This document shows, in pieces, positions 1 through 12,639 of a stretch of 47,656 nucleotides of DNA. The number at the start of each line of letters is the position of its first letter. The stretch's first letter is position 1. Position numbers and translations under genes: made by a program. Origin of the DNA: Terfezia claveryi (taxonomy: Eukaryota > Ascomycota > Pezizomycetes > Pezizales > Pezizaceae); NCBI GenBank assembly GCA_015179025.1, contig WHUX01000314.1, positions 1-47,656 of the forward strand, written 5' to 3'. The notes beneath the pieces are model-generated. The model did not search any database. It saw only the letters and a program-made list of their open reading frames with translations, and had not been told where the DNA came from.

Positions 1-593
1 CCACTAATGACAAACTGCCAGTTACCGGCGCGCTCCGCTGTTTCTCTGTCTCCCCGACGCCGGCTCTTCACAGGCTGCCTGCTGACGCTGGCACCACATG
101 GTCCTCCTCCTGACCCTGACGTTCCTGCACAATCATCAGGAACGAGCTCTGACGCTACGTCTTGGGAGGTACCGCCCTGGCGCCGTGTTTTCTGAGGTGC
201 CGCTTTGATGCGTGTCTTTAACATCGACGCCCTGGCACAACTACCTGATAGGCAAACCACTGTGTGCGCTCAGAGCATGGAGGTGATAGCAGCTATACAT
301 TGCAAGAACTATGTACGTTTGAATTTCTATATACATAGCTAAGCTATAGATGCACTTCGAACGAACCATTCTCTCATGCATCCCACTTGAACTCATCCTG
401 CGCATATGCCTCCAAAAATCCTAGCGGTTCCCTGATCTGAGCCGTCTGCAAAGTCGTTATCGCCGTGCTTTGATCTAATAATATCCATATAGCTATTAAC
501 AACAGAACGCTGATATCGCGAGACTGCACATACCTAGAGCTACCCAATTGCTGGCTGATGTAGTCATCCACTGCCATGAGCAATGCCTATTAC

Positions 594-1400
594 TAGAGCA
601 ATTAGCTATGCGTTCCCATAAAGTCCGTGGATTTGCTGGCGAGTTCACGTACCTAGGTATGTCTGCGCATATAGATGGGGAATATCTCGGGAGTGCACTT
701 GCGGAGTCCTAAGAGCAATTAGCTATGCCTTCACATACAGTCCGCTGGTTTTCTGGCGAGTTCACGTACCTGGCTATGCCTGTGTCTGCGCATATAGATT
801 GGGGATATATCGGAACTGCACTAGCGGAGTCCTAAGAGCAATTAGCTAGAGTCCGCTGGTTTTCTGGCCAGTTCACGTACCTAGCTATGCCTGTGTCTGC
901 GCATAGAGATTGGGGATATATCGGAACTGCACTGGCGGAGTCCTAAGAGCAATTAGCTATACATTCACATAGAGTCCGCTGGTTTTCTGGCCAGTTCACG
1001 TACCTAGCTATGCCTGTGTCTGCGCATAGAGATTGGGGATATATCGGAACTGCACTGGCGGAGTCCTAAGAGCAATTAGCTATACATTCACATAGAGTCC
1101 GCTGGTTTTCTGGCGAGTTCACGTACCTAGCTATGCCTTGCACTGGGGGAGTCCTAAGAGCAATTAGACATACATTCACATAGAGTCCGCTGGTTTTCTG
1201 GCGAGTTCCCGTACCTAGCTATGCCTGTGTCTGCGCATATAGATTGGGGATATATCGGAACTGCACTGGCGGAGTCCTAAGAGCAATTAGCTATACATTC
1301 ACATAGAGTCCGCTGGTTTTGTGGCGAGTTCACGTACCTAGCTAGCTATGTCTCCGCATATAGATGGGGGATATCTCGAGAGTGCACTGGGGGAGTCCTA
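594..1400 (+). repeat. Left-arm tandem array, ~123-bp unit
   Basis: Seven copies of a unit that starts GAGCAATTAGCTATACATTC and includes CGCTGGTTTTCTGGCGAGTT and GGGGATATATCGGAACTGCA. Copies start near 596, 714, 836, 948, 1069, 1157 and 1288. The copy near 836 lacks a short segment and the one starting near 1069 is only 88 bp long. The array is mirrored in the right arm. Confidence 0.85.
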
Positions 1401-1671
1401 ACCTCAGCTTGACCTGCCGCCGACTGGCTGGTTGAGTTACCTGTGCAAAGAGGGGGCGCACGTGCTCTCGTGTTATGTTCGTTCACGCATGCCTGGAAAT
1501 ATGTGTCGGTTGACGCGGCCGACAAATATGTGTGATTGGCGGGAAGCACGCTGGTGTGACAGATCAGCACATGCATGTTTCAGGCCACATATGCCCGCCA
1601 GCCGTGAGATTACCGAAGTGGGTAATAGGTATGGAAGAGGAGCCCTCATGGCAGGCTTGTAAATATGGACT

Positions 1672-2775
1672 TGTTTATGCGAGAAACTCATGCTTTGAGA
1701 CTTATATATATATATATGCGAGAAACTCATGCTTTTCGAGGCTTCTAGATATATATGCGAGAAACTCGTGCTTTTGTGACTTATATATATATATATGCGA
1801 GAAACTCGTGCTTTTGTGACTTATATATATATATGCGTGAAACTCGTGCTCTTGAGGCTTATTAGTATATATGCGGGAAACTTGTGCTTTGGAGATATAT
1901 ATATATATATGCGAGAAACTCGTGCTTTGAGACTTATATATATACTCATGCTTTTCGAGGCTTCCAGATGAAACTAACGATGAGTTTCTCGCATATATAT
2001 ATATATAAGTCTTAAAGCATGAGTTTCTCGCATATATATCTAGAAGCCTCGAAAAGCATGAGTATATATATATCTCCAAAGCACGAGTTTCCCGCATATA
2101 TACTAATAAGCCTCAAAAGCACGAGTTTCTCGCATATATATATATATATCTCCAAAGCACGAGTTTCCCGCATATATACTAATAAGCCTCAAAAGCATGA
2201 GTTTCTCGCATATATATCTAGAAGCCTCGAAAAGCATGAGTTTCTCGCATATATATATATAAGTCACAAAAGCACGAGTTTCTCGCATATATATATATAT
2301 ATATCTCCAAAGCACGAGTTTCCCGCATATATATATATAAGTCTCGAAAAGCATGAGTTTCTCGCATATCTATATATAAGCCTCGAAAAGCACGAGTTTC
2401 TCGCATATATATATATAAGCCTCGAAAAGCATGAGTTTCTCGCATATATATATATAAGCCTCGAAAAGCATGAGTTTCTCGCATATATATATATATAAGT
2501 CTCAAAGCACGAGTTTCTCGCATATATATATATATATCTCCAAAGCACAAGTTTCCCGCATATATACTAATAAGCCTCAAGAGCACGAGTTTCTCGCATA
2601 TATATATATAAGTCACAAAAGCACGAGTTTCTCGCATATATATATATATAAGCCACAAAAGCACGAGTTTCTCGCATATATATCTAGAAGCCTCGAAAAG
2701 CATGAGTTTCTCGCATATATGGTTCTCGCATATATATAAGTCTCAAAGCATGAGTTTCTCGCATAAACAAGTCCA
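1672..2775. repeat. Central AT-rich minisatellite with orientation switch
   Basis: Units contain TATATATGCGAGAAACTCGTGC followed by TTTTGTGACT or a GAGGCTT variant. They run in plus orientation from about 1672 to 1975 and in reverse orientation (GCACGAGTTTCTCGCATATA) from about 1980 to 2775. The right block is roughly 2.5 times longer, so copy number has drifted since the inversion formed. All long open frames reported here are translations of the repeat and are not genes. Confidence 0.85.
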
Positions 2776-3054
2776 TATTTACAAGCCTGCCATGAGGGCT
2801 CCTCTTCCATACCTATTACCCACTTCGGTAATCTCACGGCTGGCGGGCATATGTGGCCTGAAACATGCATGTGCTGATCTGTCACACCAGCGTGCTTCCC
2901 GCCAATCACACATATTTGTCGGCCGCGTCAACCGACACATATTTCCAGGCATGCGTGAACGAACATAACACGAGAGCACGTGCGCCCCCTCTTTGCACAG
3001 GTAACTCAACCAGCCAGTCGGCGGCAGGTCAAGCTGAGGTTAGGACTCCCCCAG

Positions 3055-3765
3055 TGCACTCTCGAGATATCCCCCATCTATATGCGGAGACATAGCTAGC
3101 TAGGTACGTGAACTCGCCACAAAACCAGCGGACTCTATGTGAATGTATAGCTAATTGCTCTTAGGACTCCGCCAGTGCAGTTCCGATATATCCCCAATCT
3201 ATATGCGCAGACACAGGCATAGCCAGGTACGTGAACTCGCCAGAAAACCAGCGGACTGTATGTGAAGGCATAGCTAATTGCTCTTAGGACTCCGCCAGTG
3301 CAGTTCCGATATATCCCCAATCTCTATGCGCAGACACAGGCATAGCTAGGTACGTGAACTGGCCAGAAAACCAGCGGACTCTATGTGAATGTATAGCTAA
3401 TTGCTCTTAGGACTCCGCCAGTGCAGTTCCGATATATCCCCAATCTCTATGCGCAGACACAGGCATAGCTAGGTACGTGAACTGGCCAGAAAACCAGCGG
3501 ACTCTAGCTAATTGCTCTTAGGACTCCGCTAGTGCAGTTCCGATATATCCCCAATCTATATGCGCAGACACAGGCATAGCCAGGTACGTGAACTCGCCAG
3601 AAAACCAGCGGACTGTATGTGAAGGCATAGCTAATTGCTCTTAGGACTCCGCAAGTGCACTCCCGAGATATTCCCCATCTATATGCGCAGACATACCTAG
3701 GTACGTGAACTCGCCAGCAAATCCACGGACTTTATGGGAACGCATAGCTAATTGCTCTAGTAATA
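3055..3765 (-). repeat. Right-arm tandem array, inverted copy of the ~123-bp repeat
   Basis: Six copies of the same unit in reverse orientation, seen as CTAATTGCTCTTAGGACTCC near 3151, 3274, 3396, 3507, 3630 and 3747. It has one copy fewer than the left arm. The missing 88 bp explains why the symmetry centre shifts from 2176.5 (outer arm) to 2220.5 (inner arm). Confidence 0.85.
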
Positions 3766-4299
3766 GGCATTGCTCATGGCAGTGGATGACTACATCAGCC
3801 AGCAATTGGGTAGCTCTAGGTATGTGCAGTCTCGCGATATCAGCGTTCTGTTGTTAATAGCTATATGGATATTATTAGATCAAAGCACGGCGATAACGAC
3901 TTTGCAGACGGCTCAGATCAGGGAACCGCTAGGATTTTTGGAGGCATATGCGCAGGATGAGTTCAAGTGGGATGCATGAGAGAATGGTTCGTTCGAAGTG
4001 CATCTATAGCTTAGCTATGTATATAGAAATTCAAACGTACATAGTTCTTGCAATATATAGCTGCTATTACCTCCATGCTCCGAGTGCACACAGTGGTCCA
4101 CCTATCAGGTAGTTGTGCCAGGGCATGGATATACACACGCACCACGGTGGCACCTCGGAACACAAGGCGCCAGGGCGGTACCTTGGAAGACATGGCGCCC
4201 GAGCGACACAAGGGCTAGGGTTCCTAGGGTGCGCAGCTAGAAGAGGGCAATCGTCAGGGCGCCTGGTGATGGTGTTGATAGTCCGTCTAGGTGCCGGGA

Positions 4300-4440
4300 G
4301 CGGGCGTTGCGGCACAGAAATATATATCCTGATGCGCCAGAGCGTCGGGGCGACCTAACGCAGAGGGCAGGAGAGGTACAAGGTAGTCCGTCAGGGCGCC
4401 TGCAGGGGGCGTTGCGGCACAGAAATATCTATCCTGATGT
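4300..4440 (+). repeat. Two-copy direct repeat beside the palindrome
   Basis: GCGTTGCGGCACAGAAATAT followed by a CCTGATG tail occurs at about 4304 and again at about 4406, each preceded by a TAGTCCGTC-containing segment. It lies just outside the right arm and may mark the end of the element or an older repeat it landed in. Confidence 0.6.
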
Positions 4441-6984
4441 ATCCTAGCCTTGCTCTTGTCTTAACATATCTCTTAGTTACCTTATCTCCTAGTGCCCTTA
4501 TTACAGTTCATAATATCTTGTACTTCAAATATTCTTAAACTTATTTACTTAAATCTTAGTAGTAAACTCCCCATACCTTCTTTTGGTGGAGCTTGCTACT
4601 TTATTATACTTTTTAATAACTACTCTTATACTTCTTGAATTTACTTCCTTAAACTAAAATCCAACTCAACCAAATCTATCTAAGACTTTGTTACCTTAGA
4701 TAAAAAGTAAATATCATACTATATTAAATATTTTCATACTAATAATAGTAGAGAGTATATTAATAAAGATCTGGAATAGTTCTTTAAGTCAAAAGATATT
4801 GTATATGAACTAATACCTCTCCACTCTAATAAATCTAATAGTATAGGTGAATACTTTAACTAAATAATACAGAACATGATGAAGGCTATGTTAACAAATA
4901 TAGACAAAACATTCTGAGCTGAAGCATACTCTACTTTAATCTATCTTCAAAATCAGTTACCTTATAGTATTATTAAAGGAAAGACTCCTTATAAGATCTT
5001 TTATAGAAATAAACCTACTATCTTTTACCTTCAACTCTTTAGTAAGAAATATTATATACACATACTTGAAGAAAGACAACCTGCAGGCAGTAAACTCCTA
5101 CTATGGGCTAAAAAAAGTATATTTATTAGTTATTCTAATAGTATAGCTATCTAAAAGGTCTATGTACCTTCTAGAAAGCATACTTATATAGTTTGAGTAT
5201 AAGATATCTCTTTTGGACTGAGTACAGCTCCAAAAGGGGTACCTCTATTTACATTTAACTCAACAAAGATATTATATTTACTAACTATAAATACTACTCT
5301 CTCTCTTACTTTTCTACTTAAAGTAATCCTCTACACTAGCTTAAAATTCCCAAATGAATATTTTTAGCAATAATAGTATAAATAGAATCCAAAACAAGCA
5401 GAAAAATAATATTTTAAGGTATATCCACTTATTTATAAAGCATGGTTTCCTAGTATAACTCTTTTCTATCTGACTAAAACAATATCAGACACAATTACTT
5501 CCTTACCTACTATTTCTTCAATATCAACTACAATATTATATTCTCCTTAACCAGCTTCTAGACCTATATTTAAACCAACTCTATATGTTCACTTACCTCC
5601 TCCACCTCAGAATCAAAATAAATATTCACTACTTACTTCTCTTCTTCAAAACCTTTAACAATCTTTACCTAATAATTTCAATAATAGAAACTTTACTTAA
5701 ATTATTAGTAGAAAAATAGTTAGACCTATTACTATAATTAAAGTAAGTTGAGCTATTTTTAAGCCAATTAAATTTAGAACTATATAATCTCCTATCATCT
5801 CTATAATTGGTATAAATATATAGTTTAATAGTCATTCTAGATTAATTAAAGACCCACTTGAAGTCTTTAATAAGGATAATAAAAAGGATAAAGTATTACT
5901 TACTTTAGTTTTATAATATAATAATGAACCTCGAATCTTTAAATAGGCTGTTAACTCACCTAATGAAGAAAAATAGAGAAAGACTATGAATAATAAATTG
6001 GAAGCTATGAATAATCAAGATGTTTAGAAAGTGGTTCTAATACTATAAGATAGAAATATTATTGGAAGCAAGTAGGTATTTAAGATTAAGCAAGATACTA
6101 ATAGAAATATTAATTGATACAAGACTTATCTAGTTGCTTAAGGTTTCTTCTAATAACTTAGTATAAAGTTTAATGAAATCTTCTCTTATATTATCTGATA
6201 TGACTCTTTTTACTTTCTTATCACTCTATCTGCTTACTTCTAATGGGACCCTCAATAAATAGATATCAAAGTAGCTTTTCTTTATAGCTTTTTGAATCAA
6301 ATTATCTATATGCAACTCTTAAAAAGGACTTGGATTGAGGGTATAGTAGCTAGGAAGTTATTTATGATGAAGATAATAGCAAAAGTTATTTTTTGCCTTA
6401 GTTTGTTAGCCTCACTGGAAAGGAAGGGTATATTATACAAGGGAATTCTTGTACTTTGACACTCATTAAAAAATATATATATTATTTTTATATGTATAAG
6501 GAAAGTACTAGAATCTTTATTATATTACCTTAAGATAAGTAATAGCTAGCTTTATATATTACTGTAGAGTATCTCTTACTCTTTTTCTTAAAGTTTTACT
6601 CCATTACTTATATATATTGAGATGTATAAGTTTTAAGAATTACTTATCTCTTATTAAGATTGATTCTTACTTATAGGATTTTCACTTATTGTTAGAATAC
6701 TTTACAATGATTCTACAAGATACCAGTAGACTCTGCTAAGTTATTTGACTCTCCAGATATCTAAAACTGTAATAGTTACTCTAACTATTTGTGATCTTCT
6801 TCATATTAGTTCCTTCAACTAGAAAGCCAAGGCAGTAGAATTGTCAGAATATATATATCAATATTATTTAGAAAGATTGGTACAGCAGGAGGGGAATTAA
6901 AAAAACCTCCTTTAGCTATGATTTTAAGTACAACTCTTACATTAAAGCCTTTGAAGGCTTTCCTAGCTTTTATAACTTTTGTGG
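4440..6984 (+). mobile_element. Decayed Ty1/Copia retrotransposon fragments
   Basis: An AT-rich tract with two recognisable blocks on the plus strand. At about 4800-5040 the translation has the Copia integrase C-terminal pattern, with NQLPYSIIKGKTPYKIFYRN matching the family's NR-P-x-x-x-x-x-GKTPYE-x-x-x-x-KP. At about 5960-6310 it has the Copia RT start, with W-x-x-A-like MNNKLEAMNNQDV, a VFKIKQDTN block, KTYLVA (for KARLVA) and DIKVAFLY. Nearly all interrupting stops are TAG. No LTR, gag or catalytic RT core was found, and the right side was cut by the Gypsy insertion at 6985. The 4440-4790 and 6330-6984 parts show nothing I can assign. Confidence 0.6.
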
Positions 6985-6989
6985 CTTTT
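6985..6989. other. Target-site duplication CTTTT, left copy (outer Gypsy)
   Basis: CTTTT directly precedes the LTR start TG at 6990. The same five bases follow the right LTR at 22074-22078, which fixes both element ends. Confidence 0.8.
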
Positions 6990-7607
6990 TGTAATAGAGA
7001 ACGTTTTATTGCTTATATAATTGTTTATATACTTTTGTATTTCTTATATTACTATTATGTTATGTAACTAAGCCTCTCGATTGAAGGACTAGCCTTCTAA
7101 CATTTCCTACTACTTTATAAGTATTTATAGCATATGAAATTTGCCATATGAAATTCCATGGAATTTGCTATATGAGCATACCCTCAGTATAGCCACTTGA
7201 CCTTTATTTTGGCTATATAACTCATTACTATAGCTACATAATCTCTTTTGTATAGCATACCATCTTCTGGTATGCCACCCTTTATTATATTTATTTCTTT
7301 AGTCATTAGATCTCAGAGGAATATAAATAGGTACTAGATTCCCTCTGGAATCCAAGAAGCAACAAGTAAGTAAGTATACAGTAGCAAGCAAGCCTATATA
7401 CTAATCAGATCAAAATCATATAGCTTAGATAGCATAAATTATATAAGATACTTAATTATTATTCCCTTTAGAAATATCCCACATAGTAATTTCCCTATCC
7501 TTCTGAGGTCTTACCTCAATAGCATTGAAATACATAAACTTCCGTATCTATAGATATAGATTGTATAAATAGTACTAAATAAATACTATTTAGTACTATT
7601 TATTATT
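6990..7607 (+). repeat. Left (5') LTR of outer Gypsy
   Basis: Starts TGTAATAGAGAACG and ends near TACTATTTATTATT. It aligns along its length with 21446-22073, sharing blocks such as TTTATATACTTTTGTATTTC and TAGATCTCAGAGGAATATAA. The terminal CA has mutated in this copy. Many differences between the two LTRs are C/T or G/A transitions. Confidence 0.85.
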
Positions 7608-8030
7608 TTTTTTTAACTTACTTACCTAATCTTTACTTTTAAATCTAAGGCCTAATCAACTTTTAGATACTTTATTACACTCAAGCAAGTATATACAATT
7701 CATCACACATACACACATACACACATACATATACCTACATACATAAACGTGTACATATAAAACGATATCAATATTTAGCTAGCTAGTAAATCATCCAACA
7801 ATGAAATATCAGATTCATAACTGCAGTACATCAAATAAAAGATTTAGAAAGTAAGCTAAGCAGAGCTCTAATAGGCTGTAGTACTCCATATTAAACAATC
7901 CCACTCTTGTTTACAATACCTTTCCCAATAAAATTGACAAATCAACTTGCACTCCTAGCAACTGCTATTATATCTGTACCTGTAATACCAGTATATTATA
8001 GAAAAACTGGCCCCCTAGGTCCCAGGAATA
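7608..8030 (+). other. Leader region of outer Gypsy
   Basis: No coding sequence is recognisable. A short ACACAT microsatellite lies at about 7702-7747. A clear tRNA-type primer-binding site could not be recognised next to the LTR, possibly because of mutation. Confidence 0.4.
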
Positions 8031-8039
8031 ATTGGTCTG

Positions 8040-10330
8040 AACAACTAAGTATTACTATCCTAAGACTTAAATCTCACTCTCTTCACTGCAGACAATCCCT
8101 CTAGAAAAGAATTACCTTCATCAGAACCTTCCTTAGGTCTAGATATTTCCACCAAAACCTTTATACTCCTAATGTCTACCTTAATATACCAATTAGAAAA
8201 AGTGATACTCTTGCTGGAAGAACTAGAACTAGATTCTAGCCTACTAAACAAAAAAAAACCAGGACTATAAGAAACATCAGGATTCTGACATCCAGCCTTA
8301 CCAAACAAGTTAGCCACTAAGCTAACCAAACCATTAGTCAAATGGAGATCAGAAAAATTATTAGCTACCACACTATTAGCATAGTAAGGTGTCAAAAAAG
8401 AAAAGTAACTCAATAATCATATTATATAACCAGTTGCATTAAGCTGCAGATAGATAATGAAATTAGACATTAATGACATATATACTTAATAAGAAGACTA
8501 AGAGGTTGAGGTAGTTAACTATATTACCTGAAGAAATTAAGAAGTTAGTAGATCAAACTCTTAGAAAAGCTAGATTTGTAGTTTTTAGTATAGAAAGAGA
8601 AATAAATCTGCCAATAGATATAGAAATAGGAGAACCAGGTAGAGAAGTAAGTAAACTATATTTTAGTATAGTATTATCTATTATACCAGAAGAATTTTGG
8701 GAAAGACATCTCCTAACCATTAAGGAAATTTTGAAATATAGGTACTCAATAGGACATGTATAAGGGTATTATCCTAAAGATACTCAACTCCTACTAGAAG
8801 CCATAGTAAAACATTATTTCTAAATAATACTATACTTATTCAAAGAAAAAGACTTAAAAATGAATGCTTTTCTAAGTAAACAACTAAAGAAACCTATCAT
8901 TTCTCTATTAAGAAAACTGAATTAGGTATTAAATAACTAGGAAGAAATTATGGTATTCATGATAAGTGGTACTTATCTAGAAGAAACTGTATATACCATG
9001 GAGGACTTTTTCAATCCTAGTAATAAGCTTCCAAAAGCATTTTTAAGAATACTAAAAGATCAATTGAAAGGCAAAGGTCGAGAACTTGAGATATTAGAAA
9101 GGAGGACTAGGTCAGCCAAAAAACCAAGTAATAAAGACCAACTACCAGAAGATATACAACTACTAGAAGACAATAACAATCTGGATATGGGACTAGATCA
9201 ACAAAAGCAGTAATCTCAAAGAGGAGGATAAGATTCCAATAATAGTGGAAATAATAACTTAGACTCTAATAAAGTATTATTAGTTATAAGGAAGCTTTTA
9301 GTCAGAAAACCTCAATGAGGAAAATCAGTTAAATATCAACAATAGGAATCTACTATAGGCATAGTTATAATAGGTAACTACAAAACAACAAATATTTTAA
9401 AAGGAATAAAGATTGATCTACTAGAAAAAGTCAAAGAAGAAGACAAAAAATGGCAAAACTCACAGTATTTTGATTCTTAAGCTATAGCAATGCAATGTTA
9501 GTTTGTTATCAAAGGAATAGATTTAAAAGGCCCTTCAGTTTTGGAAATTGTTAGATTCAGAATGGAAGGAAGTGCGCTCACTACTTATAATCAATTCTTA
9601 AGAGAAAAAAGGAAGAATATGAAATTCTTTAGTTTTATATTAGTGCTAAGAGATTTTTTGATACTCTTCACTAGCAAGAACATTTTTGAAAATGATGAAA
9701 GACAGCCATACTATACAAAAATAGACATTATATAGGAATTAAATAGTTTGCTAATTGGTTTACTGAAATACAAATCAAATTAATCGATAAGAATGATAAA
9801 TAGTTAATATTATAGGAAGTAAAAAGAAAAAAGTTTTTTAATTACCTACAACAATATATATCAGCTACATTAATTTCCTTAATCAAAGAAGAATGGTTAT
9901 ATAATCAGCTCGTACATCAAACAGAGTCATAAGAAGCTTTCAAAAAAGATATTGCTTTACTACCTACACTAAATACATCTCAATAACAATACCCTTGAAA
10001 TGAAAATCAGAATCATAGTCTATGTAGGGACTAGAATCAATGACAAAAAACAGGATTTAATTCTAGTAGCAATCCCAATATTAAACCCAATACAAAAAAA
10101 TGGAAGAATTTAGATTGGGAAACTATTACAAAAAAATTGAATTAGAAGACGAAAATACAATTGATTAGAGACAAGAAATATCTATAGTGTTGGAACCCTA
10201 GACACTGCTACAAAGACTATAGAAAGCGATAAAATAAAGTACCTATATGCACTACCATACAAAATTTAGCTATGTCAGTAGCAACTAAGGATAAAACCAA
10301 TGAGGATAAAATCAAGGAATGACCCTTATC
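8040..10330 (+). pseudogene. gag remnant of outer Gypsy
   Basis: Plus-strand translations show an acidic N-terminal part near 8060-8260 (LPSSEPSLGLDISTKTF). The longest intact piece is 8950-9213 (87 codons, charged), and another is 9541-9735 with LEIVRFRMEGSALTTYNQFL. Near 10185-10230 CWNPRHCYKDYRKR looks like a damaged zinc knuckle followed by basic residues. The role would be the nucleocapsid/capsid polyprotein of the element. Stops are almost all TAG. The antisense frame at 8060-8413 is a shadow of this region. Assignment rests on position and composition more than on strong motifs. Confidence 0.5.
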
Positions 10331-11029
10331 AAGACAAGTACCTAATTTCAGCAAGGTATTCATTAAAGCTAATGAAAACCCTGCAGTAGCTTTAATTAAT
10401 CTCCAAATAAAGGGAGGAGACTTAATTAAATCTCAATTTAGATATTTATACAAAATACTAACCAAAAGTATTAAGAAGAAATCATTAAACACTGCAAATA
10501 AAGGCTCAAAAGAAATAATGGATAAAGCTTGTACTATCAAATTAGATTGGATAGGTTATATAGAACAATAAACATTCTATGCAGCTTAATTGGCTAGATG
10601 GGATATGATTTTAGAAGAACCTACTCTCAGTAAGGTAAAAGTAATAATTCCTGCCCATCAGAAACCAGTTACTATCTAACTGGAAAATATTTCTAGATTC
10701 TAGCTAAGTACATAGAAAGGATTTAGAACTACAATAAATAGTATAAGATTGGCATATACTCAAGTTAGCTGAAAATTAGTTACAAATTATAGTAAACTAG
10801 ATAATTAGAAAATAATTAGTAATATAGAAGATACCAATTCAGAAAGAGAACTCACAACAGCTGTTTCTATGGTACAGAAACAATTCAATCCTATAATAGA
10901 GTTTTCCTTATTATTTCTAAAGACAATTCTATAGAAATTACTACTACTAAGAAAAATTAATTATTCTATCAAACCAAAAGCTAAAGCTACTTGAATACTA
11001 AAATGGTGACCCTTAAGATATTAATTTAG

Positions 11030-12620
11030 ACAACAAATCCATGACAAATTAATCGAAGAAGAAGTATTAGGTCATATATATAGAGTGGAAAATGATACAA
11101 ATACTGTAGTTATATTTACTATTCCTAAATAAGATAAACTAGAAGAAGCTAGACATGTTAATAACTATCGAGACTGTAATTTAGTTATTGAACTAGACCA
11201 TATCCTATTACTAAATATTAATGAAGCTATTGAACTAGTAGTAGAGAATCCTATTTGGACTAAGCTTGACTTAGCTGATAGATTTTTTAATATCAGAAAC
11301 AATAAAGAATTAGAGCAACACTCTACCTTTCTATATCATATAGGATATTTTGGGAGTAGAGTTATACAATAAGGAGATCGTAACACACCTGCTACTATAG
11401 TTCATATTATGCATGAAATTTTTAAAGATATGGTCTATAAAGATTTAATCATCTATATTGATAATATTATTATCTTTTCCAAAACATATGAAGAATATAT
11501 GAAATTATTAAAGAAAGTACTTCAATATTTGCAGGATAAGAAATTCTATCTTAAAGAAAGCAAATGCCAGTTCTTTACTACAAGATTGAAAATCTTAGGA
11601 CATGTTTTGATGTCAAATAGATTATATATAGATCTAAAGAAAAGAAGTACTATATTAATATTTCTAATTCCTATTTGAAAAAAAGACTTTAGAGGATTCC
11701 TTGGAATTGTTAATTATCTCAGCAAATTTATTCCTGACTTAGTATTATATATAAGTACTTTATTAGAACTGCAAGAAGAAATAAAGAAATAGAAATAGAT
11801 AGATACTTATAATATAGCATTTGAAAAACTAAAGGAACTCATAAATTTCCTATATGTTTTAAAACCCTAGAATAATAAGTCTACTGAATCCAAATATTTA
11901 GTTTATAATACTAGTAATATAGAACTAGGATCCTGGATAGGTCAAGGACTACTAACGTATATTAGACCATCATGCTTCCACTCAAGAAAATTTAATCCAG
12001 CATAACTCAATTATCCTACCTTCCAAAAGGAATTATTGATAACTATTGACTCATTGAAATTTTTTGAAGCACAATTAAGAGGTTATAAGTTCATTATCCT
12101 TACCAACTACAAACTACTAGTAACCTTCTATACTCAAATGCCAACAAGTCAGAAATTAAGGCGATGGCAAGATTATCTAATAGAATTTGATATAGACATT
12201 CAGCATACTACAAGAAAAGAAAATTTGATAGCTGATACTTTATCAAGAAAGTATAAATACCCCAATATTCCTACTATAGAGGACAATTACATCTTTAACA
12301 GTATTGATCCTCCTGATCATACCTACAACTACAATATTTCTACTAACACTTTAAGAATGTTCCACTTAATAGAAACCTCCATTCAGAATGAAATGGTTTC
12401 TCATGGAGCTATTAATTTCAAGCATATTGACTACAACTTCAATAAATGTTATAAAAGAGCTGAAGAACTTAGACACCATATCTTCTATCTATACTTTAAA
12501 GGTATCTGGAATGAAGACAGTGAATATGATATAATTAAGAAAGAAGAGTCCTTAAATAATGAGACTCTATATACTATACTAGAAGAGTTTTTACTGGGTA
12601 TGACCAAGTACCTAATATAA
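11030..12620 (+). pseudogene. Reverse transcriptase-RNase H remnant of outer Gypsy
   Basis: RT blocks are readable in order: VVIFTIPK, then VNNYRDCNLVIE (for the VDYR-x-LN block), TKLDLADRFFNIR, then YIDNIIIFSKT (the YxDD box with its second Asp changed to Asn by a G-to-A), then LGHVLMSNRLYID. RNase H follows with SRKFNPA, then KELLITIDSLKFFEAQLRGY, LTNYKLLVTF (for LTDHKPL), RRWQDYLIEFDIDIQHT and ADTLSRKY. 12036-12620 remains open for 194 codons. RT and RNase H would copy element RNA into DNA. The YIDN change plus several TAGs make it inactive. Confidence 0.8.
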
Positions 12621-12639
12621 ATTAGAACAAAACTTTAAC

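Larger units (their letters stand above)
170..4185. mobile_element. Foldback-like giant inverted repeat (about 4 kb palindrome)
   Basis: Bases 170-1975 reappear in reverse complement at 1980-4185. The 69-codon frame at 374-583 (minus) is repeated without change at 3770-3979 (plus), and the 76-codon frame at 1346-1576 (minus) at 2865-3095 (plus). The arms consist of a unique outer part, a tandem ~123-bp repeat, a unique inner part and an AT-rich minisatellite at the centre. Long inverted repeats built from internal tandem subrepeats are the hallmark of foldback elements (Drosophila FB, Galileo). No transposase is visible, so this would be non-autonomous. The outermost 150-200 bp of the two arms differ clearly (for example 180-290 against 4070-4180), while the inner parts look nearly identical by eye. 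The left end may extend beyond the window and no target duplication could be set. A hairpin-read or assembly inversion artefact is the main alternative. Confidence 0.6.

Noticed and set aside
1702..2968. Long Tyr/Ile/Ser-rich open frames (up to 161 codons) on both strands
   Set aside because: Pure translation of the ATATAT minisatellite; all frames without stops repeat the same short phrase.
374..3979. Mirrored open frames of 69 and 76 codons in the palindrome arms as genes
   Set aside because: No protein-family features, no introns or promoter. Identity between arms follows from the inverted repeat itself. Kept only as evidence for arm identity.
8060..8413. Minus-strand 117-codon Ser-rich frame
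   Set aside because: Antisense shadow of the outer Gypsy gag region; the plus strand has the element context.
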